Shown piece by piece: positions 18,890 through 28,195 of a stretch of 64,000 nucleotides of DNA. The translations under genes were made by a program, and so were the position numbers. Position 1 is the stretch's first letter. The number at the start of each line of letters is the position of its first letter. Below the pieces are notes generated by a model. That model saw only the letters and a list, made by a program, of their open reading frames with translations, did not search any database and had not been told where the DNA came from. The stretch comes from Wenyingzhuangia fucanilytica. GTDB taxonomy: Bacteria > Bacteroidota > Bacteroidia > Flavobacteriales > Flavobacteriaceae. The stretch covers positions 3,022,501 to 3,086,500 of the forward strand of contig NZ_CP014224.1 in assembly GCF_001697185.1 (NCBI RefSeq), read 5' to 3'.

Positions 18890-20266
18890 TTAATAATCAA
18901 GTCCTCCCCATTTAGCATCACCTAAGTAATCCTGTACGGTTCTAAACCCTATATAACTTTTTGCAGAATCTGCATATTCATAATCTCTTGTACTTACTTC
19001 TAAAAAATAAGCGATATCTTTCCAAGAACCTCCTCTTATTACTTTTCTCTTATTTGCAGGATCATCAACATCTGCATTTAAAGAACTTGTAATATAGGCT
19101 GCTGTAGTATTATAGGCTGTTGATGTCCATTCCGAAACGTTTCCGGCCATGTTATACAAACCATAATCATTAGCCTTAAAAGATTTTGCTTCTACAGTGT
19201 AGGTAAATCCATCTGCAGCAAAATTATTTCTTTTAGGTTTAAAATTGGCCAAGTAATAACCATTTCTATCAGTTACATAAGGACCTCCCCAAGGAAATTT
19301 TCCGTTTTCAATTCCACCTCTGGCAGCAAACTCCCATTCTGCTTCAGTAGGTAATCTAAAAGTCGGAACTTGTACACCAGAACCTATCGTTCTTAAAAAA
19401 TCATCTTTCTTTTTTGTTCTCCAATTACAGAAAGCTTTAGCCTGATTCCAAGAAACTCCAACTACTGGATATTCTTCAAAAGCAGCATGCCAAAAATAAT
19501 TATCAACCATAACATCGTTATGAGAATACTCAAAATCTTTTGCCCATACCGTAGTATCTGGATAAACATTTATGTCTACCTCAGCATAGTTATTCTTTTT
19601 AGCAATGTTAACCTTATTTTGTTTTGTGTTGGCTATATAAGAGTATTTTAACAGCGTAACATCAAACACCTTCATTCCACCCACATCTTCTTGCGGTAAA
19701 TACAATTGATCCATAACCTCGGCATATCCTTCGTCTGGATATTCATCAGTTTTCCAATATAAAGGAACTTCCCAATTTAAAGGCAGTGTTCCTTTATGGT
19801 TTTGTTTTATTGTTCCATAGGTCTTTAACATATAATTTTGATAAGGGGTATACTTATCAGGATCGGCATCAGCCTCTGCATCTATATATTTATAATCTGC
19901 AATACCAAAATCGGATTTATCCCCTAAACCTGAAAAACCTTCTGCATAATTAGCCAATTCTGATCTCACGATAGAATCTCTAACCCAATACACAAACTCT
20001 TTATATTCGCTATTGGTTATTTCAGTATCATCCATAAAAAACTCTTTAACAGCAACACTTCTAGGAGGCATTTCAAATCCACCCCATCTGTTTTCTTCTG
20101 TTTTCCCCATTGTAAAAGAACCTCCAGGTACTAATACCATTCCAAAAGGCTTTTCAGCAAACCATGGATTTTCAGATGTTGCTCCTACAAGTTCTCCTTT
20201 ATCTCCAAACCCACTACAGCTTACTAGCGTAATGTATACTATGGATAAGAACAGTATTTTCTTCAT
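18890..20266 (-). CDS. gldK: T9SS lipoprotein GldK (PorK)
   Basis: 458 aa lipoprotein with lipobox TLVSC near residue 17. It carries a formylglycine-generating-enzyme (FGE/SUMF1)-like fold: LVPGGSFTMG, EITNSEYKEFV, PVVGVSWNQAKAFCNWR, RLPTEAEWEFAARGG, NVSEWTST and VIRGGSWKD. In GldK this fold is structural rather than a sulfatase-maturing enzyme. With GldN it makes the periplasmic ring under the outer membrane in the T9SS. First gene of gldKLMN; the 96-base gap upstream separates it from the arginase-like gene, but no clear TAnnTTTG promoter was found there. Confidence 0.96.
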   Translation of the reverse strand: MKKILFLSIVYITLVSCSGFGDKGELVGATSENPWFAEKPFGMVLVPGGSFTMGKTEENRWGGFEMPPRSVAVKEFFMDDTEITNSEYKEFVYWVRDSIVRSELANYAEGFSGLGDKSDFGIADYKYIDAEADADPDKYTPYQNYMLKTYGTIKQNHKGTLPLNWEVPLYWKTDEYPDEGYAEVMDQLYLPQEDVGGMKVFDVTLLKYSYIANTKQNKVNIAKKNNYAEVDINVYPDTTVWAKDFEYSHNDVMVDNYFWHAAFEEYPVVGVSWNQAKAFCNWRTKKKDDFLRTIGSGVQVPTFRLPTEAEWEFAARGGIENGKFPWGGPYVTDRNGYYLANFKPKRNNFAADGFTYTVEAKSFKANDYGLYNMAGNVSEWTSTAYNTTAAYITSSLNADVDDPANKRKVIRGGSWKDIAYFLEVSTRDYEYADSAKSYIGFRTVQDYLGDAKWGGLDY

Positions 20267-20362
20267 ATTATCTTGTTGTATCTTTTTTATAGAATTGCGT
20301 AAACTTAGAAAAAAAATCTAACTCAACAATGAAACTGCGAGTCATATTCTTTCAATATAAAC

Positions 20363-21517
20363 CTATGATATCTTTCTATGTACATTAAACCATCTTTCTG
20401 GCACTTTTTGTTCTATGGTGTTTAAATAATCATCATAGGAACAAGGCACCAATACATGTCTTTTATATTTGGATTGTGTAGGGATATCAACCTGCATCCA
20501 CCATCTTTGACTTTTATCACTTTGATAAAAACTAATCACTTCATTTTCAAAAGGGACTAAATATTTTAAATAACTATCTTTTGAACCATATGGGTAATCA
20601 TTTGTTCTTAATGAATAACCCTCGATAAAATACCAAATTACTTGAGAAATTAACTTACTTGTTTGATGATTTACATCAAATAGTTTGTTGTACTCATATA
20701 TCCCAAAAGAGGTTACTTTATCACTAATTCCTGCATACCTAGCAATTGCACAAATATCATCTCCATATAATCCATTTGGATTAGCATTTCCGTTTGCTGG
20801 TGCTTCACTACATCTTACTACACCCATATCAATAGCCACAATATCCGCATCTCTCATTACTGGCTCAACAACGGCAATATCTTTTAAGGCTCCAACTCTA
20901 AATGCTTCAAAAGACAAACCTTCTATTAAAGAAATTTCCTCTTGAGCGTTGTAATAGGTTTGAAATCCTAAATTAGCGTAATTGAACAAGTTACAAGGTT
21001 GTTCTAAAATGATTTTACTTAAATATGAGTTTGAGTTTAAATCATCTTCTATATTTCCAAAACTAAATTTTGGACTTGCAACTGCTAAATTTACCGCTTG
21101 ATCTAATTGATTATATCCTCTATAATTGGCATAAATCAAATCTTGCCCACCTCCAATAATGATTGGCAATACGTTTCTTTTTAACAAAAAATCAACCGTT
21201 TCTTGAACAGCGTAATAGGTATCTTTTATTTCATTACCTGGTAAAATGGTTCCCAAATCCACAATTGAAACACCCCAATTCCCTGTATATAATTGATACA
21301 ATTGTTTACGAATATCATCAGCACCAATGCCTGTTCCCTCATTACCTACAGCACCTCTCTCCTCTCTAACATCAAAAAAAGCCAAGTTTACTTTGTCCAA
21401 ATCAGGAAAACCCAACTCTTTTGTATGCTTCACTAATTGGCAACCCAACATTTCCTTAGAAGTCTCCTTAAAAGAAAGTACTTCAGCAGATATCGGTGTA
21501 AAAAAATCTTGAATCAT
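20363..21517 (-). CDS. Arginase/formimidoylglutamase-fold protein, probably catalytically dead
   Basis: 384 aa protein with the ureohydrolase (arginase) fold by overall pattern: VNLAFFDVREERG, VLPIIIGGGQDLIYA (about residues 117-130), VAIDMGVVRCSEAPA (about 227-241) and FGIYEYN. The metal-binding residues of active ureohydrolases are not conserved. GGGHD reads GGGQD (His to Gln), the DAHxD strand reads AVASPK, and the SxDxDxxDP motif keeps only one Asp. A two-manganese site is therefore unlikely. It sits 15 bases after topA, probably co-transcribed with it, and upstream of gldK, so a structural or regulatory role is possible. It has no signal peptide. Confidence 0.8.
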   Translation of the reverse strand: MIQDFFTPISAEVLSFKETSKEMLGCQLVKHTKELGFPDLDKVNLAFFDVREERGAVGNEGTGIGADDIRKQLYQLYTGNWGVSIVDLGTILPGNEIKDTYYAVQETVDFLLKRNVLPIIIGGGQDLIYANYRGYNQLDQAVNLAVASPKFSFGNIEDDLNSNSYLSKIILEQPCNLFNYANLGFQTYYNAQEEISLIEGLSFEAFRVGALKDIAVVEPVMRDADIVAIDMGVVRCSEAPANGNANPNGLYGDDICAIARYAGISDKVTSFGIYEYNKLFDVNHQTSKLISQVIWYFIEGYSLRTNDYPYGSKDSYLKYLVPFENEVISFYQSDKSQRWWMQVDIPTQSKYKRHVLVPCSYDDYLNTIEQKVPERWFNVHRKIS

Positions 21518-21532
21518 AACTTTGATGAAATA

Positions 21533-24031
21533 CTATTTTTTCTTGGTTGTTTTTTTAACTGGTGCTTTTTTTGCTCTTGTTTTCTTCTTAGGAGCATTTT
21601 TTTCAATAATATCCTTTACCTCTTCTAACGTAAGAGCAGGTGCATCTATTGTCTTGGCAAGTTCAATTTTTGTTTTTCCTTTAATAATATTGTGTCTTCC
21701 CCAACGAGCTTTCTCTACTCTAATTCCTTCTTCTTCCCAGTTATGAACAACTTTATCAATTTCTTTTTGTTTCTTAACCTCAATTAATTCAACAATATCA
21801 TCATAAGTTAAATTATCAAAATCGTATTTTTTATTTACGTTGATAAAAATATTATTCCACTTGATAAAAGGTCCAAAACGCCCAACTCCTTTTTGTACAG
21901 GTAGATTTTCATACTCTGCAATTGGAGCATCGGCTTTAATCTTAGCTTCTATCAACTCAACAGCTCTGTCAAAATCTACAGACATTGGATCTTCTCCTCT
22001 ATCTAAAGAAACATACATTGCCCCATACTTGATATAAGGACCAAAACGTCCATTAGAAACCACGGCCTCTTCTCCTTTATATTCTCCTAAATTTTTAGGT
22101 AATAGAAACAAATCTAAAACCTCATCTAAAGTAACTGTTCCAAGGTTTTGCTCTTTTAACAAACTAGCAAATTCTTTTTCTTCATCATCGGGACCTCCAA
22201 TTTGAGCCAAGGGTCCAAATTTTCCTAAACGAACCAAAACTGTTTTTCCAGATTCTGGATGCTTTCCTAAAATTCGCTCTCCACTTTCTCTATCGGCATT
22301 TTCTGCTACATCTTTTACATTGGTATGAAAACCTTTGTAAAAATCTTTAATCATTCCAATCCACTCCTCATTTCCTTCTGCAATCTCATCAAACTGAGCT
22401 TCTACTTTTGCAGTAAATCCGTAATCAAGAATTTTTTCGAAATGCGCTACTAAAAAGTCATTTACAATGTTTCCGATATCAGTTGGAACCAATTTTCCTT
22501 TATCAGAACCTACTTTTTCTGTTAAAGTTTTTGAAGCAACTTTATCATTTTTTAAGACAAATTGCTCATAAGCTCTTTCTTCTCCCTCAACAGTTCCTTT
22601 TTCTACATAACCTCTACGTAAAACAGTAGAAATAGTTGGAGCATACGTTGACGGACGTCCAATTCCTAATTCTTCTAATTGCTTTACCAAAGATGCTTCT
22701 GTAAACCTATATGGAGCTTTAGTAAAACGCTGTGTAGCGGTAATATATTCGTGCTCTAAAACATCACCTACTGTTAAACGTGGTAACATTCCATCTTGCT
22801 CTTCATCTTCGTTATCGTTTCCTTCTAAATACACTTTTAAGAAACCTTCAAACTTGATCATTTCACCGTTTGCAGTGAAAACTTTTGTGTTTTTATTATT
22901 TTCAATTTTAACGTTAGTACGTTCCAATTGTGCATCACTCATTTGAGAAGCCAAAGTTCTTTTCCAAATCAAATCATACAATCTATTTTGATCGTATTCT
23001 TCATTGATTTCATGACGTGTCATATCTGTTGGACGAATCGCTTCGTGCGCTTCTTGTGCTCCTTTAGATTTGGTATTGTAATTTCTTGGCTTGCTAAACT
23101 CTGCTCCATAAGATGCTGTAATTTCATCAGCTGCTGCTTTTTTAGCCTCATCAGATAAGTTTACACTATCTGTTCTCATGTAAGTAATAATCCCGGCTTC
23201 GTATAAACGTTGCGCAACTGTCATGGTTTTTGATACAGAAAACCCTAATTTTCTTGCCGCCTCTTGTTGTAAAGTTGAAGTGGTAAATGGTGCTGCTGGA
23301 GATTTTTTTGCAGGTTTGGTTGTTAAATCTGCAATTTTAAATTCTGCACCTATACATTGTTTTAAAAACGCTTCGGCTTTTTCTCTTGTTTCAAAAGCTT
23401 TTGGCAAAGTAGCCTTAAAACTTTTTCCTTCATCGTTATAAAACTCAGCAACAACCTTATAGCTTGCCTCACTTACAAATTCTAAAATACTACGTTCTCT
23501 TTCTACAATTAAACGTACCGCAACCGATTGTACTCTACCTGCAGATAACCCTGCTTTTACTTTTCTCCATAAAACAGGAGACAATTCGTATCCTACAATT
23601 CTATCTAACACTCTACGTGCTTGCTGAGCATCAACTAAATTATAGTTAATTTTTCTTGGGTTTTCTACCGCTTTTAAAATAGCTGATTTGGTAATTTCAT
23701 GAAAAACAATACGTTTTGTATTATCATCATTTAATTTAAGTTGTTCTTTTAAATGCCAAGCAATAGCTTCTCCTTCACGGTCCTCATCACTCGCTAGCCA
23801 AACAGTTTCTGCTTTTTTTGCTAAAGATTTTAATTTTTTGACTACCGCTTTTTTATCATCCGAAACCAAATATGTTGGTGAAAAATCTCCATCAACATCA
23901 ATTCCCAATCCGTTTGACGGTAAATCTGCAATGTGCCCAAAACTAGACTCCACTTGAAAATCCTTTCCTAAAAACTTCTCTATTGTCTTTGCCTTTGCAG
24001 GTGACTCTACTATTACCAGATTATTCGCCAT
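21533..24031 (-). CDS. topA: DNA topoisomerase I
   Basis: Type IA topoisomerase that relaxes negative supercoils. 832 aa from the ATG at 24031; the frame runs on to a TTG at 24070, but MANNLVIVESPAKAKTI is the normal N-terminus. Seen: TOPRIM domain with VIVESPAKAKTIEKFLG and SDEDREGEAIAWHL (about residues 81-94), active-site tyrosine in GIITYMRTDS (about Tyr284), LGIGRPSTYAPTIS, then C-terminal toprim-associated repeats (PYIKYG, PFIKWN) without zinc-finger cysteines, ending in a Lys-rich tail. The lysine tail replaces zinc ribbons, as in many Bacteroidota. The arginase-like gene follows after 15 bases. A TACTTTTG element lies upstream. Confidence 0.97.
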   Translation of the reverse strand: MANNLVIVESPAKAKTIEKFLGKDFQVESSFGHIADLPSNGLGIDVDGDFSPTYLVSDDKKAVVKKLKSLAKKAETVWLASDEDREGEAIAWHLKEQLKLNDDNTKRIVFHEITKSAILKAVENPRKINYNLVDAQQARRVLDRIVGYELSPVLWRKVKAGLSAGRVQSVAVRLIVERERSILEFVSEASYKVVAEFYNDEGKSFKATLPKAFETREKAEAFLKQCIGAEFKIADLTTKPAKKSPAAPFTTSTLQQEAARKLGFSVSKTMTVAQRLYEAGIITYMRTDSVNLSDEAKKAAADEITASYGAEFSKPRNYNTKSKGAQEAHEAIRPTDMTRHEINEEYDQNRLYDLIWKRTLASQMSDAQLERTNVKIENNKNTKVFTANGEMIKFEGFLKVYLEGNDNEDEEQDGMLPRLTVGDVLEHEYITATQRFTKAPYRFTEASLVKQLEELGIGRPSTYAPTISTVLRRGYVEKGTVEGEERAYEQFVLKNDKVASKTLTEKVGSDKGKLVPTDIGNIVNDFLVAHFEKILDYGFTAKVEAQFDEIAEGNEEWIGMIKDFYKGFHTNVKDVAENADRESGERILGKHPESGKTVLVRLGKFGPLAQIGGPDDEEKEFASLLKEQNLGTVTLDEVLDLFLLPKNLGEYKGEEAVVSNGRFGPYIKYGAMYVSLDRGEDPMSVDFDRAVELIEAKIKADAPIAEYENLPVQKGVGRFGPFIKWNNIFINVNKKYDFDNLTYDDIVELIEVKKQKEIDKVVHNWEEEGIRVEKARWGRHNIIKGKTKIELAKTIDAPALTLEEVKDIIEKNAPKKKTRAKKAPVKKTTKKK

Positions 24032-24067
24032 AAATAATTTACCTCTTTTAAAATCTCTAATTTCACA

Positions 24068-24075
24068 CAAAAGTA
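24068..24075 (-). promoter_or_regulatory. Candidate -7 element of topA
   Basis: TACTTTTG on the minus strand fits TAnnTTTG and lies 37 bases upstream of the topA ATG. It supports the ATG at 24031 over the TTG at 24070, which would fall within the element itself. Confidence 0.55.
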
Positions 24076-24147
24076 GGGAGAAAAATTAAAACGAAAATTT
24101 TAATTCCTTAATTTAAGTATATTCTTAACAACATCTCTTCTGACATC

Positions 24148-24180
24148 TTGTCATAAATCACAATAATTATTGTAAATTTG
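24148..24180 (+). promoter_or_regulatory. miaB promoter (-33 TTG and -7 TAAATTTG)
   Basis: TTG at 24148-24150, 22 bases, then TAAATTTG at 24173-24180. This fits both halves of the flavobacterial promoter (TTG-N17-23-TAnnTTTG) and is the most complete example in the window. The start codon is 22 bases downstream. Confidence 0.7.
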
Positions 24181-24202
24181 CATCCTTAGAAAATCACATA
24201 AA

Positions 24203-25657
24203 ATGAGTAGAGTTACAACAGAAGAAAAGATTATTGATGCTAATAAGCAAGGGCATCCGCTTTCTACTGACTTTAAAGAAGGTAACACCAAAAAACTTTA
24301 TATAGAAAGTTATGGTTGCCAAATGAATATGAATGATAGTGAAATTGTTGCTTCTATTTTATCAGAAACAGGATACAACACTACTTTAAACTTAGAAGAA
24401 GCAGATCTTGTTATGGTCAATACTTGTTCTATTCGTGAAAAAGCAGAACAAACCATTCGTAAACGTTTGCAAAAATACAATGCTATCAAAAAAATTAATC
24501 CTAACATGAAAGTTGGTGTTTTGGGTTGTATGGCAGAGCGTTTAAAATCTAAATTTTTAGAAGAGGAAAAGATTGTAGATTTAGTAGTAGGTCCTGATGC
24601 ATATAGAGACATCCCTAATCTTTTAGAAGAAGTAAACGAAGGTAGAAATGCTGTAAATGTTATTTTATCTAAAGAAGAAACTTATGCTGATGTTTCTCCA
24701 GTTCGTTTAAATTCTAATGGAGTATCTGCTTTTGTTACTATTACTCGTGGTTGTGATAACATGTGTACTTTTTGTGTAGTTCCTTTTACTCGTGGTAGAG
24801 AAAGATCTAGAGATCCACAAAGTATTATTTCTGAAATTAAGGATTTACAAGCCAAAGGATATAAAGAAGTGACCTTATTGGGTCAGAATGTAGACAGTTA
24901 TCTTTGGTATGGTGGAGGACTTAAAAAAGATTTTGACAAAGCAAGCGATATTGCCAAAGCTACTGCTGTTGGATTTGCTGATTTGTTAAAAATGGTTGCT
25001 AGTACTTTTCCAGAAATGTGGGTAAGATTTTTTACCAACAACCCACAAGACATGGACATTAATGTACTTCACACCATGGTTAAATATCCTAATATTTGTA
25101 GATATTTACATTTACCTGTTCAATCTGGAAGCACTACTGTGTTAGAAAGAATGAACCGCCAGCACACTCGTGAAGAGTACATGGAATTAATTGACAACAT
25201 TAAAACTTTATTGCCAGACTGTGCTATTTCTCAAGATATGATTGTTGGTTTTTGTGGTGAAACTGAAGAAGAACACAAAGACACCTTATCTTTAATGGAA
25301 TACGTAAACTACGATTACGGATTTATGTTTGCTTATTCAGAAAGACCAGGAACATTGGCCGAGAAAAAATTCCCAGATGATGTACCTGCTGAAGATAAAA
25401 AGAGACGCTTACAAGAAGTAATTGATTTACAAAGAAAAATGAGTCTTGCCAACACTGAAGCTTATTTAGGACAAACAGTTGTTGCTTTAATAGAAGGAAA
25501 TTCTAAAAAATCTGATCAACATTGGATGGCTAGAAACTCACAAAACTACGCTATTGTTTTCCCTAAAGGAGATCAAAAAGTAGGAGATTTTGTAAAAGTT
25601 AAAATTACAGATTGTACTTCGGCAACATTGTTAGGAGAATATGTAAGTCACTCATAA
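24203..25657 (+). CDS. miaB: tRNA-2-methylthio-N6-dimethylallyladenosine synthase MiaB
   Basis: Radical-SAM methylthiotransferase that adds the 2-methylthio group to i6A37 of tRNAs. 484 aa. Seen: N-terminal MTTase domain with three auxiliary cluster cysteines (Cys39 in ESYGCQMN, Cys75 in VNTCSIRE, Cys109 in LGCMAER), the radical-SAM cluster CDNMCTFC (Cys184, 188, 191), VTLLGQNVDSY, LHLPVQSGS and a C-terminal TRAM domain. The N-terminus is about 30 residues longer than minimal MiaB proteins, as is common in this phylum. First gene of a rightward run that continues with a sigma-54 activator 27 bases later. Confidence 0.97.
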   Translation: MSRVTTEEKIIDANKQGHPLSTDFKEGNTKKLYIESYGCQMNMNDSEIVASILSETGYNTTLNLEEADLVMVNTCSIREKAEQTIRKRLQKYNAIKKINPNMKVGVLGCMAERLKSKFLEEEKIVDLVVGPDAYRDIPNLLEEVNEGRNAVNVILSKEETYADVSPVRLNSNGVSAFVTITRGCDNMCTFCVVPFTRGRERSRDPQSIISEIKDLQAKGYKEVTLLGQNVDSYLWYGGGLKKDFDKASDIAKATAVGFADLLKMVASTFPEMWVRFFTNNPQDMDINVLHTMVKYPNICRYLHLPVQSGSTTVLERMNRQHTREEYMELIDNIKTLLPDCAISQDMIVGFCGETEEEHKDTLSLMEYVNYDYGFMFAYSERPGTLAEKKFPDDVPAEDKKRRLQEVIDLQRKMSLANTEAYLGQTVVALIEGNSKKSDQHWMARNSQNYAIVFPKGDQKVGDFVKVKITDCTSATLLGEYVSHS

Positions 25658-25684
25658 TTATTTAGCATTATCAAAAAAACTATT

Positions 25685-26920
25685 ATGGAATCTGTTCAAG
25701 TAATTAAACAGCGTTTTGGAATTATAGGAAACGATCCCAAATTAAATAGATCTATAGAAAAAGCTACCCGTGTAGCCCCTACAGATATTTCTGTATTGGT
25801 TGCTGGAGAAAGTGGTGTAGGAAAAGAAAGCATCCCTAAAATTATCCATCAATTATCACAAAGAAAACACAATAATTATATTGCTGTAAACTGTGGTGCC
25901 ATTCCAGAAGGAACTATTGATAGTGAATTGTTTGGACACGAAAAAGGAGCTTTTACCGGAGCTACCAACACTCGTAAAGGATATTTTGAAGTTGCCAATG
26001 GAGGAACCATTTTTTTAGATGAAGTTGGTGAACTCCCTTTAACTACTCAAGTAAGATTATTACGTGTTTTAGAAAATGGTGAATTTATTAAAGTTGGTTC
26101 TTCAGAGGTTCAAAAAACTGATGTTAGAATTGTAGCAGCAACCAATGTAAAAATGGTTGAAGCTATTAAAAAAGGAAAGTTTAGAGAAGATTTATACTAT
26201 AGATTAAGTACGGTAGAAATTGAGCTTCCTCCTTTAAGAAACAGAAACGAAGACATCCACTTGTTGTTTAGAAAGTTTGCTTCTGATTTTGCTCAAAAAT
26301 ATAAAATGCCAACTGTCCGTTTAACCGATGATGCTATAGATTTATTAATTAGATACCATTTTCCGGGAAACATCAGACAATTGAGAAATATTGCTGAACA
26401 AATATCAGTAATAGAAGAAAACAGAAATATTGACGCTAATAAACTAAAACAATATTTACCTAATTTAAGCTCTTCAACACTTCCAATGATTATTGACGAA
26501 AACAGTAATTCTTATGGCGAAGAAAAATCAGGACTTTTAAAAATGATTTATGATTTAAGAGCTGAATTAAACGAGTTGAAAAAGGTAACTTTAAATATTA
26601 TGCACGGAAGCAAAGTAAAAGAATCCGAGGCTTTTTTAGAAACCTCTTCTACCAAAACGCTTGCTCCAAGTCCTAGCATTAACAACAACTCAAATCTAGT
26701 TTCATTTCATAATGATGATGACGACCTTAGAGAAGATGATGACGAAGAGTACTATATAGAAACCGTAGAAGAAGATGAAAATCTATCTTTACAGGATAAA
26801 GAAATAGAAATGATTAAAAAATCTTTGGAGCGCAACAGCAACAAACGTAAGTTAGCAGCCAAAGAATTAGGAATTTCTGAAAGAACTTTATACCGAAAAA
26901 TAAAACAATATAATTTATAA
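25685..26920 (+). CDS. Sigma-54 interacting AAA+ transcriptional activator without receiver domain
   Basis: 411 aa enhancer-binding protein. Seen: AAA+ domain starting almost at the N-terminus, with Walker A GESGVGKES, the sigma-54-contacting loop GAFTGA, Walker B TIFLDEVGEL and FREDLYYRL (residues about 10-250); an acidic linker rich in Asp/Glu (about 335-370); and a C-terminal Fis-type helix-turn-helix (KRKLAAKELGISERTLYRKIK). No receiver, GAF or PAS sensor domain is present, so activity may be set by expression or a partner. It sits between miaB and lptE in an envelope-biogenesis gene run. The genes it controls cannot be read from this window. Confidence 0.93.
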   Translation: MESVQVIKQRFGIIGNDPKLNRSIEKATRVAPTDISVLVAGESGVGKESIPKIIHQLSQRKHNNYIAVNCGAIPEGTIDSELFGHEKGAFTGATNTRKGYFEVANGGTIFLDEVGELPLTTQVRLLRVLENGEFIKVGSSEVQKTDVRIVAATNVKMVEAIKKGKFREDLYYRLSTVEIELPPLRNRNEDIHLLFRKFASDFAQKYKMPTVRLTDDAIDLLIRYHFPGNIRQLRNIAEQISVIEENRNIDANKLKQYLPNLSSSTLPMIIDENSNSYGEEKSGLLKMIYDLRAELNELKKVTLNIMHGSKVKESEAFLETSSTKTLAPSPSINNNSNLVSFHNDDDDLREDDDEEYYIETVEEDENLSLQDKEIEMIKKSLERNSNKRKLAAKELGISERTLYRKIKQYNL

Positions 26921-26946
26921 TTATATTTACCCATAAGCCATTTGTT

Positions 26947-27456
26947 ATGTTAAAAAAAATCTTATCAAAATTTATTCTATTCACCTCTCTACTTACAGTT
27001 ATTAGTTGTGGAATTTATAGTTTTACAGGAGGTGATACTGGTAATGCTAAAACCATTCAAATTGATTTTTTTAACAACAATGCCAACTTAGTAGAACCTA
27101 GTTTAAGTCAAGCATTTACATTGGCTTTACAAGATTTTTTCATCACTCAAACCAATTTAGATTTGGTAAAATCTAGCGGTGATTTACAGTTTGAAGGAGA
27201 AATTACCCGATACACCATTACCCCTATGACTGCTACTGCAGACCAAACAGCAGCACAAAACAGATTAACCCTAGAGGTTAACGTTCGTTTTTACAACAGA
27301 ACAGATGAGAAAAAAAACTTTGAAAAAAAATTCAGCCACTTTTATGACTACGATGCCAACACCATTTTACAGGGTGCTAATCTAGAAGCGGCTTATGACG
27401 AAATTTTCGAAAGAATTACTCAAAATATTTTTAACGCATCTATAGCCAACTGGTAA
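26947..27456 (+). CDS. lptE: LptE-like LPS-assembly lipoprotein
   Basis: 169 aa lipoprotein with lipobox TVISC (Cys21). The Bacteroidota LptE family has the pattern CGIYSFTGG, then AKTIQIDFFNNNA, and SQAFTLALQDFF, all present here. LptE plugs the LptD barrel and helps insert lipopolysaccharide at the outer membrane. 26 bases after the sigma-54 activator and 4 bases before the next gene, so probably translated in series. The sequence is divergent from E. coli LptE; the call rests on the phylum-specific family pattern and the gene order. Confidence 0.85.
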   Translation: MLKKILSKFILFTSLLTVISCGIYSFTGGDTGNAKTIQIDFFNNNANLVEPSLSQAFTLALQDFFITQTNLDLVKSSGDLQFEGEITRYTITPMTATADQTAAQNRLTLEVNVRFYNRTDEKKNFEKKFSHFYDYDANTILQGANLEAAYDEIFERITQNIFNASIANW

Positions 27457-27460
27457 AACC

Positions 27461-28195
27461 ATGCAAGAATTTACACAAGCAATTAAATCACAAAACATAG
27501 AGACTCTAAACCTAGAGACTCTAGAAAATATTGCTGATAAATTCCCTTATTTTCAACTAAACAAAACACTTTTATTAAAAAAATACCATCAGCAAGAACA
27601 TTTTAAATATAATAATGCTCTTAAAAATGTAGCTGCACATACTGTTAATAGAGAAATTCTTTTTGAATTTATCACCCAGATTGAAGAAACCAAACCTCAA
27701 GAAAAGATTTCTAAGATAGTTGATGAACAAAACATAACCAATGAACCACTTGAGGCAAATACTCCTCAAGAAAAAATTGAACAAGAAGTTGCACAACCTT
27801 TTCAGTTTACCCATTCAGAAAAACACAGCTTTAACCAATGGCTTCAAATTTCTAATCCTACACCCATAAAACGTAAGGATTCTATAGAAAAAAATGAAAC
27901 TGAAAAAGTTAGCAATCCAAAGTTAAAAATCATCAATCAATTTATTAGCAACAACCCTAAAATAAGCCCTATCAAAAAAAACACCCCTATTGATAGCACT
28001 ACCGTTGCAAACAGTAATACTGATATTTCTAATGAGCTTATGACCGAAACTTTAGCCAAAGTTTATCTTGCTCAAAAAAAATATGAAAATGCAATTCAAG
28101 CCTACAAGATTTTAAGTTTGAAATATCCAGAAAAAAGTAGTTTATTTGCAGACCAAATACAAAGAATCAAAATATTACAAAATAATAAATTATGA
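27461..28195 (+). CDS. Hypothetical protein with C-terminal TPR-like motif
   Basis: 244 aa, not recognised as a named enzyme. The N-terminal third (about residues 1-75) is helical, with a PYFQLNKTLLLKKYH stretch. The middle is low-complexity, rich in Lys, Glu, Pro and Asn. The C-terminus has one TPR-like helix pair (ETLAKVYLAQKKYENAIQAYKIL, read in parts, about 195-220). No signal peptide. Genes of this form are commonly found between lptE and secG in Flavobacteriia. Its stop overlaps the secG start by four bases (ATGA at 28192-28195), which points to translational coupling. Function unknown. Confidence 0.75.
   Translation: MQEFTQAIKSQNIETLNLETLENIADKFPYFQLNKTLLLKKYHQQEHFKYNNALKNVAAHTVNREILFEFITQIEETKPQEKISKIVDEQNITNEPLEANTPQEKIEQEVAQPFQFTHSEKHSFNQWLQISNPTPIKRKDSIEKNETEKVSNPKLKIINQFISNNPKISPIKKNTPIDSTTVANSNTDISNELMTETLAKVYLAQKKYENAIQAYKILSLKYPEKSSLFADQIQRIKILQNNKL

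Noticed and set aside
18890-20266. GldK gene read as a sulfatase-maturing FGE enzyme for the nearby sulfatase
   Set aside because: It is a lipoprotein in gldKLMN with the T9SS GldK pattern; the FGE fold is structural there.
24032-24070. Longer topA start at the TTG at 24070
   Set aside because: The conserved N-terminus begins at 24031 and the -7 element overlaps the TTG.
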